A DNA stretch of 64,000 bases, from the NCBI RefSeq assembly GCF_051860665.1, contig NZ_JBHYDM010000008.1, positions 62,001 to 126,000 of the forward strand, written 5' to 3'. Shown in pieces: positions 20,261 through 28,330 of the stretch. Position numbers and translations under genes: made by a program. Below the pieces are notes generated by a model. That model ran no database searches and was not told the origin of the DNA. It was given only the letters and a program-made list of their open reading frames with translations. The stretch is from Falsiroseomonas sp051860665 (GTDB lineage Bacteria; Pseudomonadota; Alphaproteobacteria; Acetobacterales; Acetobacteraceae). How positions within the stretch are numbered: position 1 is the stretch's first letter; each line of letters starts with the position of its first letter.

Positions 20261-20572
20261 ATGTCCACCGCCTCCGCCGATCCCACCCTGCTCCGCGCCG
20301 TGGCGGAGGTGCCGACGCCGCAGGCTGGCCGCTACCTGCAGCAGCTCTGCAAGCACTTCCAGCACAAGCTGCCCGCGACCTTCGACGCCACCACCGGCCA
20401 CATCCCCTTCCCGCTCGGCGATTGCAGGCTGGAGGCGCGGGACGGCGTGCTGTGGATGGAGGTGACCGCGGCGGATGCCGAGAAGCTGGCGCAATTGCAG
20501 GATGTGGTCGCCCGCCACCTGCTCCGCTTCGCCTTTCGCGAGGAGATGCAGGTCGCCTGGCACCCTGCATGA
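20261..20572 (+). CDS. DUF2218 domain protein
   Basis: A 103-residue protein of the DUF2218 family. It has the typical core: RYLQQLCKHFQHK followed by GHIPFPLGDCRLEA and a C-terminal RFAFREEMQVAWHPA. In other bacteria the family often accompanies iron or redox genes, but its function is not established. The stop overlaps the start of the NDH-2-like gene by 4 nt (ATGA), so the two are made together. Confidence 0.85.
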   Translation: MSTASADPTLLRAVAEVPTPQAGRYLQQLCKHFQHKLPATFDATTGHIPFPLGDCRLEARDGVLWMEVTAADAEKLAQLQDVVARHLLRFAFREEMQVAWHPA

Positions 20573-21846
20573 TGGCGTCCCCCGCCTTCCGCGTGGTCAT
20601 CCTCGGCGCCGGCTTCGGCGGCATGGAGGCGGCGCGCGCGCTGCGCCAGGCGCCGGTGGAGGTCACGCTGGTCGATCGCCACAACCACCACCTGTTTCAG
20701 CCGCTGCTCTATCAGGTGGCGACGGCGGCGCTTTCCCCGGGCGATATCGCCTGGCCCATCCGCAACATCTTCCGCCACCAGCGCAACCTTTCCGTGCTGA
20801 TGGCGGAGGTGGCGGGCATCGACACTGCGGCGCGCCAGGTGCGGACCGCGGATGGCATGCGCCTGCCCTATGACGCGCTGGTGGTCGCCACCGGCGCCAC
20901 CCATTCCTATTTCGGCCATGACGAATGGGCCGCCTTCGCGCCCGGGCTGAAGACCCTGGACGATGCCACCGCCATCCGCCGTCGCCTGCTGATCGCCTTC
21001 GAGCAGGCCGAGCTCACCATGAGCGCGGCGGAGCGCCAGCGCCTGCTGACCTTCGTCGTGATCGGCGCCGGCCCCACCGGTGTGGAGCTGGCCGGCGCCA
21101 TGGCGGAGCTGGCAAGGGATGCGATGTCACGCGAATTCCGCCGCATCAAGCCGGAGATGGCGCGCATCATCCTGCTGGAGGCCGGCGATCGCGTGCTGTC
21201 GACCTTCCCCGAGGATCTCGGCGAGACTGCGCGACGCTCGCTGGAGGCGAAGGGCGTGCAGGTGCTGACCGGCCGCAAGGTCACGCGCTGCGACGAAACC
21301 GGCGTCACCTGCGGGGAGGAACACATCCCCGCCTCCACCCTGGTCTGGGCCGCCGGCGTCGTCGCCTCCCCGGCCGCGGAATGGCTCGGTGTGGAGCCCG
21401 GCCGGGCCGGGCGGCTGCAGGTCGGGCCGGACCTCTCGCTGCCGGGGATGCCGGAGGTTTTTGCGGTGGGCGACCTGGTGCAGGCGAAGGACGCGGATGG
21501 CACGCCGGTGCCGGGTACCGCGCCGGCGGCCAAGCAGATGGGGCGTTTCGTCGGCCGCCTGCTGGCCGCGCGCGCCGCGGGCCGCACCGCGATGGCGGCG
21601 TTCCGCTATCGGCACCAGGGTGAGCTGGCGACCATCGGGCGGCGTTCGGCGGTGGTGGCGCTCGGCCGGCTGAAGCTCACCGGGCTGATCGGCTGGTGGT
21701 TCTGGGGCATTGCCCATGTGTATTTCCTGGTGGGCTTCCGCAGCCGCGTCGTCGTCTCCTTCCAATGGCTCTGGAGCTACCTGACCTTCCAGCGTGGCGC
21801 GCGGCTGATCACTGGTCCGGCGCGGCGCAAGCCCGATGCGGCCTGA
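20569..21846 (+). CDS. NADH dehydrogenase-like FAD-dependent oxidoreductase (type II NDH)
   Basis: A 425-residue two-dinucleotide-binding flavoprotein. The FAD motif GAGFGGMEAA is at residues 13-22 and the NAD(P)H motif is VIGAGPTGVELAG. The FAD-contacting VFAVGDLVQ segment comes late. The C-terminal region is strongly hydrophobic (IGWWFWGIAHVYFLVGF) and suggests membrane attachment, as in type II NADH:quinone reductases, which feed electrons to quinones without pumping protons. ATG at 20569, coupled to DUF2218. Confidence 0.88.
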   Translation: MMASPAFRVVILGAGFGGMEAARALRQAPVEVTLVDRHNHHLFQPLLYQVATAALSPGDIAWPIRNIFRHQRNLSVLMAEVAGIDTAARQVRTADGMRLPYDALVVATGATHSYFGHDEWAAFAPGLKTLDDATAIRRRLLIAFEQAELTMSAAERQRLLTFVVIGAGPTGVELAGAMAELARDAMSREFRRIKPEMARIILLEAGDRVLSTFPEDLGETARRSLEAKGVQVLTGRKVTRCDETGVTCGEEHIPASTLVWAAGVVASPAAEWLGVEPGRAGRLQVGPDLSLPGMPEVFAVGDLVQAKDADGTPVPGTAPAAKQMGRFVGRLLAARAAGRTAMAAFRYRHQGELATIGRRSAVVALGRLKLTGLIGWWFWGIAHVYFLVGFRSRVVVSFQWLWSYLTFQRGARLITGPARRKPDAA

Positions 21847-21936
21847 AAGGCCCGATGGCGGCAGCGTGACCGGCGCCTCACCAAACCCGCGGCAGGCGAG
21901 GGCAGTTGAGACCCTGACACCACAGGGGAGACTCCC

Positions 21937-23112
21937 ATGCGCGCGCTGGTCTGGCACGGCAAGGAAGATATACGCTGCGACACGGTGAGCGATCCCACCA
22001 TCGAGGATCCGCGCGACGCCATCATCAAGGTCACCGCCTGCGCCATCTGCGGCTCCGACCTGCACCTGTTCCACAACCTGATCCCCGCCATGAGCCCCGG
22101 CGACATCATGGGCCATGAGACGATGGGCGAGGTGGTGGAGGTGGGCTCCGCCGCGAAGGGCGCGCTGAAGAAGGGTGACCGCATCGTGGTGCCCTTCACC
22201 ATCAGCTGCGGCAGCTGCGAGCAGTGCCGGCGCGGCAATTTCTCGGTCTGCGAGACCACCAACCGGAACAAGGAGATGGCCGACAAGGTCTTCGGCCATG
22301 CCGGCGCCGGCCTCTTCGGCTATAGCGCGCTGACCGGCAGCTATCCCGGCGGGCAGGCGGAATATCTGCGCGTGCCCTTCGCCGACCAGACGCATATCAA
22401 GGTGCCGGACGGGCTGACGGATGAGCAGGTGCTGTTCCTGTCCGACATCCTGCCCACCGGCTGGCAGGCCGCCGTCGCCTGCGACATCGAGCCGGAGGAT
22501 ACGGTGGCGATCTGGGGCTGCGGCCCGGTCGGGCAGATGGCCATTCGCTCCGCCGTGCTTCTGGGTGCGCGCCAGGTGATCGCCATCGACCGGCTGCCGG
22601 AACGCCTCGGCATGGCCGCCGCCGGCGGCGCCATCACCATCAACTTCGAGGAAGAGAGCGTCATCGATCGGCTGAACGAGCTGACCGGCGGCAAGGGGCC
22701 GCAGAAATGCATCGATGCCGTGGGGCTCGAAAGCCATGTCAGCCTGGCGCAGCCGGATACGCTGCTGGATCGCGCCAAGCAGGTGGTGATGCTGGAGAAT
22801 GACCGGCCGCATGTGCTGCGGGAGATGATCTATGTCTGCCGCCCGGCCGGAATCCTGTCCATCCCCGGCGTCTATTCGGGGCTGGTGGACAAGCTGCCCT
22901 TCGGCCTGGTGATGAACAAGGGCCTGACCATCCGCACCGGCCAGACGCATGTGCGCCGCTGGACGGACGACCTGCTGCGACGGATCGCGGAAGGCCAGCT
23001 CGATCCCTCCTTCGTCATCACCCATAGCGTCGGGCTGGAGGAAGGGCCGGAGATGTACAACATCTTCCGCAACAAGCAGGACGGCTGCATCAAGGTGGTG
23101 CTGAAGCCATGA
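21937..23112 (+). CDS. Zinc-dependent alcohol dehydrogenase (formaldehyde dehydrogenase-like MDR)
   Basis: A 391-residue medium-chain dehydrogenase. Catalytic zinc ligands are C38 (CAICGSD) and H60/E61 (GHETMGE). The structural-zinc set is C91, C94, C97 and C105. The NAD-binding motif is GCGPVGQMA near residue 195. The length and the long insert between residues 105 and 140 match the glutathione-independent formaldehyde dehydrogenase-like group. An AGGGGAG site precedes the ATG. The stop overlaps the start of the small membrane protein gene. Confidence 0.9.
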   Translation: MRALVWHGKEDIRCDTVSDPTIEDPRDAIIKVTACAICGSDLHLFHNLIPAMSPGDIMGHETMGEVVEVGSAAKGALKKGDRIVVPFTISCGSCEQCRRGNFSVCETTNRNKEMADKVFGHAGAGLFGYSALTGSYPGGQAEYLRVPFADQTHIKVPDGLTDEQVLFLSDILPTGWQAAVACDIEPEDTVAIWGCGPVGQMAIRSAVLLGARQVIAIDRLPERLGMAAAGGAITINFEEESVIDRLNELTGGKGPQKCIDAVGLESHVSLAQPDTLLDRAKQVVMLENDRPHVLREMIYVCRPAGILSIPGVYSGLVDKLPFGLVMNKGLTIRTGQTHVRRWTDDLLRRIAEGQLDPSFVITHSVGLEEGPEMYNIFRNKQDGCIKVVLKP

Positions 23113-23681
23113 ACCGCATCGCGAACAGGACACGCCAGGCCGGCGATCCGCGCATCCTACGCAGCGGCCGCGGCTCGCTCGGCGCGGCTGACAAGTTGGG
23201 CCGCGCGCTCGGCTGGTTCAGCATCGGGCTTGGCCTGGTGCAGCTGCTGGCACCGAGGCAGGTGACGCGCAGCCTCGGCATGCAGGGGCAGGAGGGCCTG
23301 GTGCGGGCCTATGGCGCGCGGGAGGTGGCGAGCGGCGTGCTCTCGCTCTCGGTCGACCGGTCTCTGGGCCTGCAGTCGCGCGTTCTGGGCGATGCGGTGG
23401 ATGTGGCCACGCTGCTGACGGCGCTGCGGCCCGGCAATCCGAAGCGGGACAATGTGATCCTGGCGCTGGCCATGGTGGCAGGCGTGACCATGCTGGACAT
23501 CCTGGGCACCCAGGCGCTGAAGGCCCGGCATGGGCGAGAGCTGGCGCCCCCCGCGCCGCGCGGCGTCACGCCGCATCGTGGCGATCGCAGCGGCTTCCCC
23601 CAGGGTCTCGCCCGGGCACGCGGCGCCGCCAGCGACTTCGTGGTGCCGGCCGATTTCCGATCGGCGCCGAAGCCGGTCTGA
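23109..23681 (+). CDS. Small membrane protein coupled to the alcohol dehydrogenase
   Basis: A 190-residue protein with two or three moderately hydrophobic segments (GRALGWFSIGLGLVQLLAP; NVILALAMVAGVTMLDILG) and a basic N-terminus. Its C-terminal third is Arg/Gly/Pro-rich. Similar proteins are often labelled cyclase/dehydrase-like in databases without experimental support; I would not assign a function. The ATGA overlap with the alcohol dehydrogenase shows co-translation. Confidence 0.65.
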   Translation: MNRIANRTRQAGDPRILRSGRGSLGAADKLGRALGWFSIGLGLVQLLAPRQVTRSLGMQGQEGLVRAYGAREVASGVLSLSVDRSLGLQSRVLGDAVDVATLLTALRPGNPKRDNVILALAMVAGVTMLDILGTQALKARHGRELAPPAPRGVTPHRGDRSGFPQGLARARGAASDFVVPADFRSAPKPV

Positions 23682-23685
23682 GGCC

Positions 23686-23716
23686 GGCGGCCGGGCCCGC
23701 GGGGGACCCGGCCGCC
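23686..23716. terminator. Bidirectional hairpin between convergent genes
   Basis: GGCGGCCGGG (23686-23695) pairs perfectly with CCCGGCCGCC (23707-23716) around an 11-nt loop. It lies exactly between two convergent stop codons (23681 and 23726). No T run follows on either side, so termination would rest on the stem alone. Confidence 0.6.
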
Positions 23717-23725
23717 TGCCGCGCG

Positions 23726-24106
23726 CTATTGCAGCGCCGGCCCCTCCTCCTCCTCGTCGATCCAGTTGCCGGCCGGCGCCTCCACCTCCGGCGTCGGATT
23801 GTCGGCTAGGATCGCGGCGGTGTCGTCGTCGAAGGCGGCCACCACCTCGCTGCCCTCCGAGGGTTCCGCCAGGCCGAGCGCGGCGACGGTGGCCGCCACC
23901 ACGCGCGCGGCCAGCGCCGCGCTGCGCTCGTCGCGGCATTCCACCACGACCTCCGCATCCTCCCCGCCATCCTGGACCAGCTCGACCAGGAAGAATTGCG
24001 CGCCCGCGCGTTCCGAGGTCTCCCACATGCCCTCCGCGGTCCGGCGCATCGGCGTCACCGCCACGGTCAAGGCGGCATTGGCCTGTGGCTCGCTGCTGTC
24101 CGACAT
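23726..24106 (-). CDS. Hypothetical acidic protein, 126 residues
   Basis: A soluble, acidic protein beginning MSDSSEPQANAALTVAV and ending in an acidic tail (NWIDEEEEGPALQ). No family is recognised. The start at 24106 follows a strong GAGGAGG ribosome binding site. It is divergent from the stress cassette, sharing a 315-nt intergenic region, so it may be co-regulated with it. Confidence 0.65.
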   Translation of the reverse strand: MSDSSEPQANAALTVAVTPMRRTAEGMWETSERAGAQFFLVELVQDGGEDAEVVVECRDERSAALAARVVAATVAALGLAEPSEGSEVVAAFDDDTAAILADNPTPEVEAPAGNWIDEEEEGPALQ

Positions 24107-24184
24107 CGTCCCCTCCTCTGGCATGGCCGCCGGCATCCGGCACCTGTGGCAGCAACGCCGGGCGGCGGCGCTGGTGCCGCGGCC

Positions 24185-24206
24185 TGCCGCGCGATTTCGC
24201 GCGGCA
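24185..24206. repeat. 10-bp palindrome with 2-nt spacer
   Basis: TGCCGCGCGA (24185-24194) and TCGCGCGGCA (24197-24206) are exact reverse complements separated by TT. The placement in a divergent promoter region suits an operator. No regulator gene is adjacent. Confidence 0.55.
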
Positions 24207-24319
24207 AACCGGCGCGGTGCCAAACCGGCTGGCGCATCAATAGCTTGTGCGATGGCCCTGGCGGAAGGCCGCGCGGCCTCATCGCCTGCCGAAAGCGTCC
24301 GGACGCTGCGCGCCCGCAA

Positions 24320-24344
24320 GGAACGCCCGGCGCCCGCCCCTGTT
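24320..24344 (+). promoter_or_regulatory. Candidate EcfG (general stress sigma) promoter
   Basis: GGAAC at 24320-24324 is followed by 16 nt and then TGTT at 24341-24344. The alphaproteobacterial EcfG consensus is GGAAC-N16/17-CGTT, so only one base of the -10 element differs. The expected transcript start near 24350 leaves about 70 nt before the first cassette gene. The cassette content fits the general stress regulon. Confidence 0.45.
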
Positions 24345-24421
24345 GGGATCGCAGCGGCACGGCGGCGGCGGCGGGCGCGATGTCCGGCCGATCGGCGCGG
24401 AACAGCAGGCGAGGTGCGCAG

Positions 24422-25186
24422 ATGAGTGACATGAGACAGGCTGGCCTTCCCGATCGCGACCCGCCGCGGAGCCCGCAGCCCGATCCGCTGCGCCAGGCTT
24501 CCGCCGATGGCCGCGCGGCACTGGATGAGGTGAAGTCCGCGACCAGCGAGGCTGCCGGCACGCTCCGGCAGGAGGCCAGCGGCACCGCCGCCGAGCTGAA
24601 GGCGGAGGGTGCCGAGGTGCTCGACGCCGCCCGGCAGCGCGCCTTGCGCTTCGCCGAGACGCAGCAGCAGGCCGGCGCCGAACAGGCCGAGGGTTTCGCA
24701 GAAGCGGTGCATGGCGCGGCCGACCAGCTCGGCGCGCAGTCGCCGGTGATGGCGCGCTATGTGCACGAGGCCGCCACGGCCATCGAGGATATGGGCCGCA
24801 CGCTGCGCAACAGCAGCCCCGCGGAGCTGCTGGGCCGGGTGGAGGATCTCGCCCGGCGCCAGCCTGTGGCCTTCTTCGGTGCCGCGGTGCTGGCAGGCTT
24901 CGGCCTGGCGCGCTTCGCCAAGAGCTCTGCCGAGGCGGCGCGCCATCGCGGCGCCTCGGGCCGGATGGCCCCGATGGGCGGCGCGGTGGCGCCGGAGGTG
25001 GCGAGCCAGGCGCCGGGCTGGGTGCCGCCGCAGGCTGGCAGCGCTCAGGGCACCGGGATCCATGGCAGCGGCGCCAAGCCGGCGACGCTGGCCGCGGCCT
25101 CGCTCGGCGGCGCCGCCGCCTGGCCCGGTGGCAGCGCCTCCGGCCTGCCGCAGCCGCCCGTGGCGGGGGGTGGCGACCATGTCTGA
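24422..25186 (+). CDS. YqjD/ElaB-like or nutrient-deprivation-type protein
   Basis: A 254-residue protein with an Ala/Glu/Gln-rich amphipathic region (residues about 30-110), likely a coiled coil. One hydrophobic segment follows (PVAFFGAAVLAGFGLARFA, around 160-178), then a Gly/Pro-rich tail. This layout, and the two genes after it, match the ribosome-associated membrane stress proteins of the YqjD/DUF883 type in outline. I did not confirm the family. It overlaps the next gene by 8 nt. Confidence 0.65.
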   Translation: MSDMRQAGLPDRDPPRSPQPDPLRQASADGRAALDEVKSATSEAAGTLRQEASGTAAELKAEGAEVLDAARQRALRFAETQQQAGAEQAEGFAEAVHGAADQLGAQSPVMARYVHEAATAIEDMGRTLRNSSPAELLGRVEDLARRQPVAFFGAAVLAGFGLARFAKSSAEAARHRGASGRMAPMGGAVAPEVASQAPGWVPPQAGSAQGTGIHGSGAKPATLAAASLGGAAAWPGGSASGLPQPPVAGGGDHV

Positions 25187-25580
25187 TCCCTATCGCCAGT
25201 CGGAGCGATCGCTGCCCGAGCTGTTCAGCACGGTGATCGGCCAGATCTCCACGCTGTTCCGACAGGAGGTGCAGCTGGCCCGCGCCGAGGTGGGGGAGAA
25301 GATTTCCCACGCCTCCGGCGCCGTCACGCCGCTCGGCGCCGGCGCCGGCCTGCTGCTGGGTGCGCTGATCCTGCTGCTCTTCGCGCTGGTCTCGCTGCTG
25401 GTGCATTTCGGCGTGCCGCTGGGCTGGTCCCAGCTGATCGTCGCCCTCGTCGCGGCGCTGCTCGGCTATGCGCTGATCCGCGGCGGCGTTTCGAAGTTGA
25501 ACACCACGAACCTCATGCCCCAGCGCACGGCCGAGCAGCTGTCGCGGGATGCGCGAGTGGCGAAGGAGCAGGTACGATGA
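25179..25580 (+). CDS. Phage holin family protein (holin-X / YqjE-like, Pfam07332 type)
   Basis: A 133-residue protein with an N-terminal amphipathic segment (SLPELFSTVIGQISTLFRQEVQLARAE, given as parts SLPELFSTVIGQ and FRQEVQLARAE). Two adjacent membrane helices follow (LLLGALILLLFALVSLLVHF; LIVALVAALLGYALI). Despite the family name it is a chromosomal stress-cassette protein, not a phage lysis gene, and the prophage is 20 kb away. It overlaps both neighbours. Confidence 0.8.
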   Translation: MSDPYRQSERSLPELFSTVIGQISTLFRQEVQLARAEVGEKISHASGAVTPLGAGAGLLLGALILLLFALVSLLVHFGVPLGWSQLIVALVAALLGYALIRGGVSKLNTTNLMPQRTAEQLSRDARVAKEQVR

Positions 25581-26716
25581 GCGGCACGGATCCCGGCAAC
25601 CGCGGCAGCGCGGAGATCGAGCATGAGGTGGAGGCGACGCGCGCCGGCCTGACGCAGACGCTGGAGGAGCTGCGCGACCGCACCTCCCCCGGCCAGCTCT
25701 TCGAGCAGGCGCTGGACTATGCCCGCACCTCCGGCGGCGCGGAGTTCACGCGCAACCTGGGCACGGCGGTGCGCGACAATCCGCTGCCGCTGCTGCTGAT
25801 CGGCGCCGGCATCGGCTGGCTGATGCTGGGCAAGGCGCCCGGCGTCACCACGCCGCGCCTGCGCAGCGGCGCCTATCCGGCTGGCAGGCAAAGCGGCGCC
25901 TACGCGGCGCCAGGCAGCTACGCCGTGACGGACCGGGACTTTCGCGGCGATGCGGAGTCCGGCCCGGGCATGCTGAGTCAGGCCGCGGAGGCGGTGGGCG
26001 ATGCTGCGGGCGCGGTGCGCGACAGCGTCACGGGTGCCGCGCGCAGCGCGGCCGATGCCGCAGGCTCCGCCTATCGCAGCGTGGCGGGCGCGGTCGGTTC
26101 GGCCGGCGAGACGGCGGGCCAGGCGGCGCACGATCTGCGTGGCCGGGGCGAACGGGCGGCGCATGCGGCCGCGGACTATGCCGGCCAGGCGCGGCATGAG
26201 GCGGCGGACTATGCCGACCGCGCCTATTGCACCGCCGGCGACTATGCCGGCGCGGCGCAGGACCGGATGGGCGAATGGGTGGAGGAGGCGCAGCACAGCA
26301 TGGGCTCGCTGCTGCGCGACCAGCCGCTGGTGCTCGGCGCGCTGGGCGTCGCGCTCGGCGCCGCCGTCGGCGCCATGCTGCCGCGGACGGAGGCCGAGGA
26401 CCGGCTGATGGGCGAGACCCGCGACGACCTCGCGCAGCAGGCGGCGGAGATGGCGCAGCAGGGCTATGCCGCGGCGCGGGACAGCATCGGCGACCAGGCC
26501 GGGCAGGCCCGTGGCACGGCGACCGAGGGCGTCTCGACGATGGCCGGCCAGGCGCGGGAGGCGGTGGTCGGCGCGGCCCATGGCCTGGCCGAACGGGCCA
26601 AGGCCGCGCTGGCCGAGGCGCCGGAGGGCGAGGCGGCGAAGCCGGAGACCGGCGCCGCTTCCCAGCCCGGCGGCGGCGTCCATCCGGGCATGCGGCCGGC
26701 CGGCGGCCTGGGCTGA
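25577..26716 (+). CDS. DUF3618 domain protein with long Ala-rich repeat tail
   Basis: A 379-residue protein. The N-terminal 80 residues are a DUF3618 domain (IEHEVEATRAGLTQTLEELRDR, here split as IEHEVEATRAG and LTQTLEELRDR, then one helix LPLLLIGAGIGWLML). The long remainder is rich in Ala, Gly, Asp and Arg, with a heptad-like LEA-type character (repeated DYAGQA, AADYADRA), and a second hydrophobic segment (LVLGALGVALGAAVGAML) sits near residue 255. LEA-like tails are linked to desiccation tolerance, which is inference here. ATGA overlap with the holin-X gene. Confidence 0.75.
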   Translation: MSGTDPGNRGSAEIEHEVEATRAGLTQTLEELRDRTSPGQLFEQALDYARTSGGAEFTRNLGTAVRDNPLPLLLIGAGIGWLMLGKAPGVTTPRLRSGAYPAGRQSGAYAAPGSYAVTDRDFRGDAESGPGMLSQAAEAVGDAAGAVRDSVTGAARSAADAAGSAYRSVAGAVGSAGETAGQAAHDLRGRGERAAHAAADYAGQARHEAADYADRAYCTAGDYAGAAQDRMGEWVEEAQHSMGSLLRDQPLVLGALGVALGAAVGAMLPRTEAEDRLMGETRDDLAQQAAEMAQQGYAAARDSIGDQAGQARGTATEGVSTMAGQAREAVVGAAHGLAERAKAALAEAPEGEAAKPETGAASQPGGGVHPGMRPAGGLG

Positions 26717-26731
26717 GGCCAGGGCGCGCCG

Positions 26732-27340
26732 CTACCCCCCGGCCGGCGGCCGGGGGGAGACGGGCGCATCCAGCAGGCTGAGGCCCTGGCGCAGCGCGCC
26801 TTCCATCACCGCCCGGTCCGGCCGCCCGCGCGCCAGCACGCGCAGGCCCAGCAGGAGCGTCATCAGCAGCCGCGCCAGATCCGCCGCATCCCGGCCCGCG
26901 GCGATGCTGCCATCCGCCTGGCCGGCCTGCACCTGGCGGCGGAAGAAGCCCTCCAGCTCCGCCAGCCGCGCCGCCACCACGGCACCCAGGCCGCGGTCAT
27001 GCGGCGCCACCTCCAGCGCCGTATTCACCAGCAGGCAGCCGAGCCGGTCGCGCAGCGAGCGCGCGACGATGTCACGCAGCAGCGATTCGATGGCCTGGCG
27101 CGGCGGCTGTGTCGCCTCCAGCCGGAGGATTCGCGCGCGCATCCCGCCCTCCAGGTAGCGGTCCAGGCAGCGGGCAAACAGGCTGCGCTTGTCGCCGAAG
27201 GCATTGTAGAAGCTGGCCTGGCCGAGGCCCATCACCTGGCCGAGGTCGCGCACGCTGGTGCCGGCATAGCCGTGCCGCCAGAAGTGGCGCATTGCCGCAT
27301 CCAGCACGGCATCCTCGTCGAAGCTGCGGGGGCGGGACAT
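26732..27340 (-). CDS. TetR/AcrR family transcriptional regulator
   Basis: A 202-residue repressor-type regulator. The N-terminal HTH is clear: FDEDAVLDAAMRHFWRHGY, then TSVRDLGQVMGLGQASFYNAFGDKRSLF (quoted in parts TSVRDLGQVMGLG and QASFYNAFGDKRSLF). The C-terminal ligand domain has the LGCLLVNTALE motif of the AcrR/NemR-like group. The start at 27340 gives MSRPRSFDEDA. It is divergent from the amidotransferase gene across 149 nt, the likeliest target besides itself. The last codons overlap a strong hairpin. Confidence 0.9.
   Translation of the reverse strand: MSRPRSFDEDAVLDAAMRHFWRHGYAGTSVRDLGQVMGLGQASFYNAFGDKRSLFARCLDRYLEGGMRARILRLEATQPPRQAIESLLRDIVARSLRDRLGCLLVNTALEVAPHDRGLGAVVAARLAELEGFFRRQVQAGQADGSIAAGRDAADLARLLMTLLLGLRVLARGRPDRAVMEGALRQGLSLLDAPVSPRPPAGG
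26735..26757. terminator. Strong GC hairpin overlapping the end of the TetR gene
   Basis: CCCCCCGGCC (26735-26744) and GGCCGGGGGG (26748-26757) form a perfect 10-bp stem with a 3-nt loop. It spans the last codons of the TetR gene and lies 19 nt past the DUF3618 stop, so it can end transcription from the plus strand. No T tract is present. Confidence 0.55.
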
Positions 27341-27489
27341 CGGGGGCGGAAGCCTCGCGGCCAAGGTGGCGCAGCATAGGGGGCGTGGTGGCCGGGTCGC
27401 AAATCCGTGGCGTCGCAACGGTCCCTTATTGTCCCGCGCGCAGCATGGTCGCAACCTTCGGCCCTCGCCACCCTTCGGATCCTGCCTCG

Positions 27490-28266
27490 ATGTGCCGCTT
27501 CCTCGCCTATCTCGGCGAACCCATCTTCCTCGCCGACCTCGTCTGCGCGCCCGCGCATTCGCTGATCCACCAGTCCATGCATGCCGATGAGGGCAAGACG
27601 CCGACCAATGGCGATGGCTTCGGCCTCGGCTGGTACGGGGAGCGGGAGGAGCCGGGCCTGTACCGGGAGATCCGCCCCGCCTGGTCGGATGAGAACCTGC
27701 GCTCGCTCTGCGCCCAGGTGCGTTCGCGACTCTTCTTCGCGCATGTGCGCGCCTCCACCGGCACTTCCACCACGCGGGCCAATTGCCACCCCTTCGGCCT
27801 CGGCCGGCAGATGTTCATGCATAATGGCCAGGTCGGCGACTATGCGCGGATCAAGCGGCGGATGGAGGCGCTGATCCCGGACCGGCTCTACGAGCACCGC
27901 CTCGGCACCGGCGATACCGAGGCGATCTTCCTGGCCGCGGTCGCGGAGGGTTTGGAGACCGATCCGATCGGCGCGCTGTCGCGCACCCTGGCGCGGGTGC
28001 AGGCGCTGATGGAGGAGGCGGGCAGCAGCCAGGCGCTGCGCTTCGCCGCGGCGCATAGCGACGGCACCACGCTGACCTGCTTCCGCTGGTCCTCCGATGG
28101 TCGCCCGCCCTCGCTCTACTGGCGGCGCGTCGGCGGCAATGTGCTGGTGGTGTCGGAGCCGGTGGATGAACGCAATGCCGGCTGGCTGCCGATCGCCGCG
28201 AACCATGCGCTGGTGGCACGGCCGGGGCAGGAGGTGCAGGTGATGCCCTTCGCGGTCGCCGCCTGA
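27490..28266 (+). CDS. Class II glutamine amidotransferase
   Basis: A 258-residue Ntn-hydrolase. Removal of the initiator Met exposes C2 (MCRFLAYLGEP) as the nucleophile. Other glutaminase motifs are NGDGFGLGWYG, FAHVRAST and HNGQVGDY. It has only the glutaminase domain, as in EgtC and YafJ-like proteins. EgtC acts in ergothioneine synthesis, but no egtB or egtD is nearby, so the acceptor is unknown. Confidence 0.88.
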   Translation: MCRFLAYLGEPIFLADLVCAPAHSLIHQSMHADEGKTPTNGDGFGLGWYGEREEPGLYREIRPAWSDENLRSLCAQVRSRLFFAHVRASTGTSTTRANCHPFGLGRQMFMHNGQVGDYARIKRRMEALIPDRLYEHRLGTGDTEAIFLAAVAEGLETDPIGALSRTLARVQALMEEAGSSQALRFAAAHSDGTTLTCFRWSSDGRPPSLYWRRVGGNVLVVSEPVDERNAGWLPIAANHALVARPGQEVQVMPFAVAA

Positions 28267-28273
28267 CCGGATC

Positions 28274-28303
28274 TTGTCCGATCTGTAACAACCGGTCCAT
28301 AAG
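28274..28303 (+). promoter_or_regulatory. Candidate sigma-70-type promoter before the peptide-type binding protein gene
   Basis: TTGTCC (28274-28279) and CATAAG (28298-28303) are separated by 18 nt, just upstream of the binding protein gene (start 28331). The match to the consensus hexamers is partial, so this is a weak call. Confidence 0.3.
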
Positions 28304-28330
28304 GCGTCCTCACGCAACGGGGGATGACCC

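Larger units (their letters stand above)
24107..24421. other. 315-nt divergent intergenic region
   Basis: No protein-like reading frame is supported here. It contains a near-perfect palindrome at 24185-24206 and a candidate EcfG-type promoter at 24320-24344 facing the plus-strand cassette. A short direct repeat (CAAACCGGC) lies just after the palindrome. The minus-strand gene must also have its promoter here, but I see no clear hexamers for it. Confidence 0.5.

Noticed and set aside
21127..23133. A 668-codon minus-strand frame opposite the NDH-2 and alcohol dehydrogenase genes
   Set aside because: It is a shadow frame; both plus-strand genes have complete cofactor motifs.
25179..25580. Holin gene as evidence for a second prophage or lysis cassette
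   Set aside because: The holin-X family is a chromosomal stress-cassette member. No endolysin, integrase or structural genes are near.
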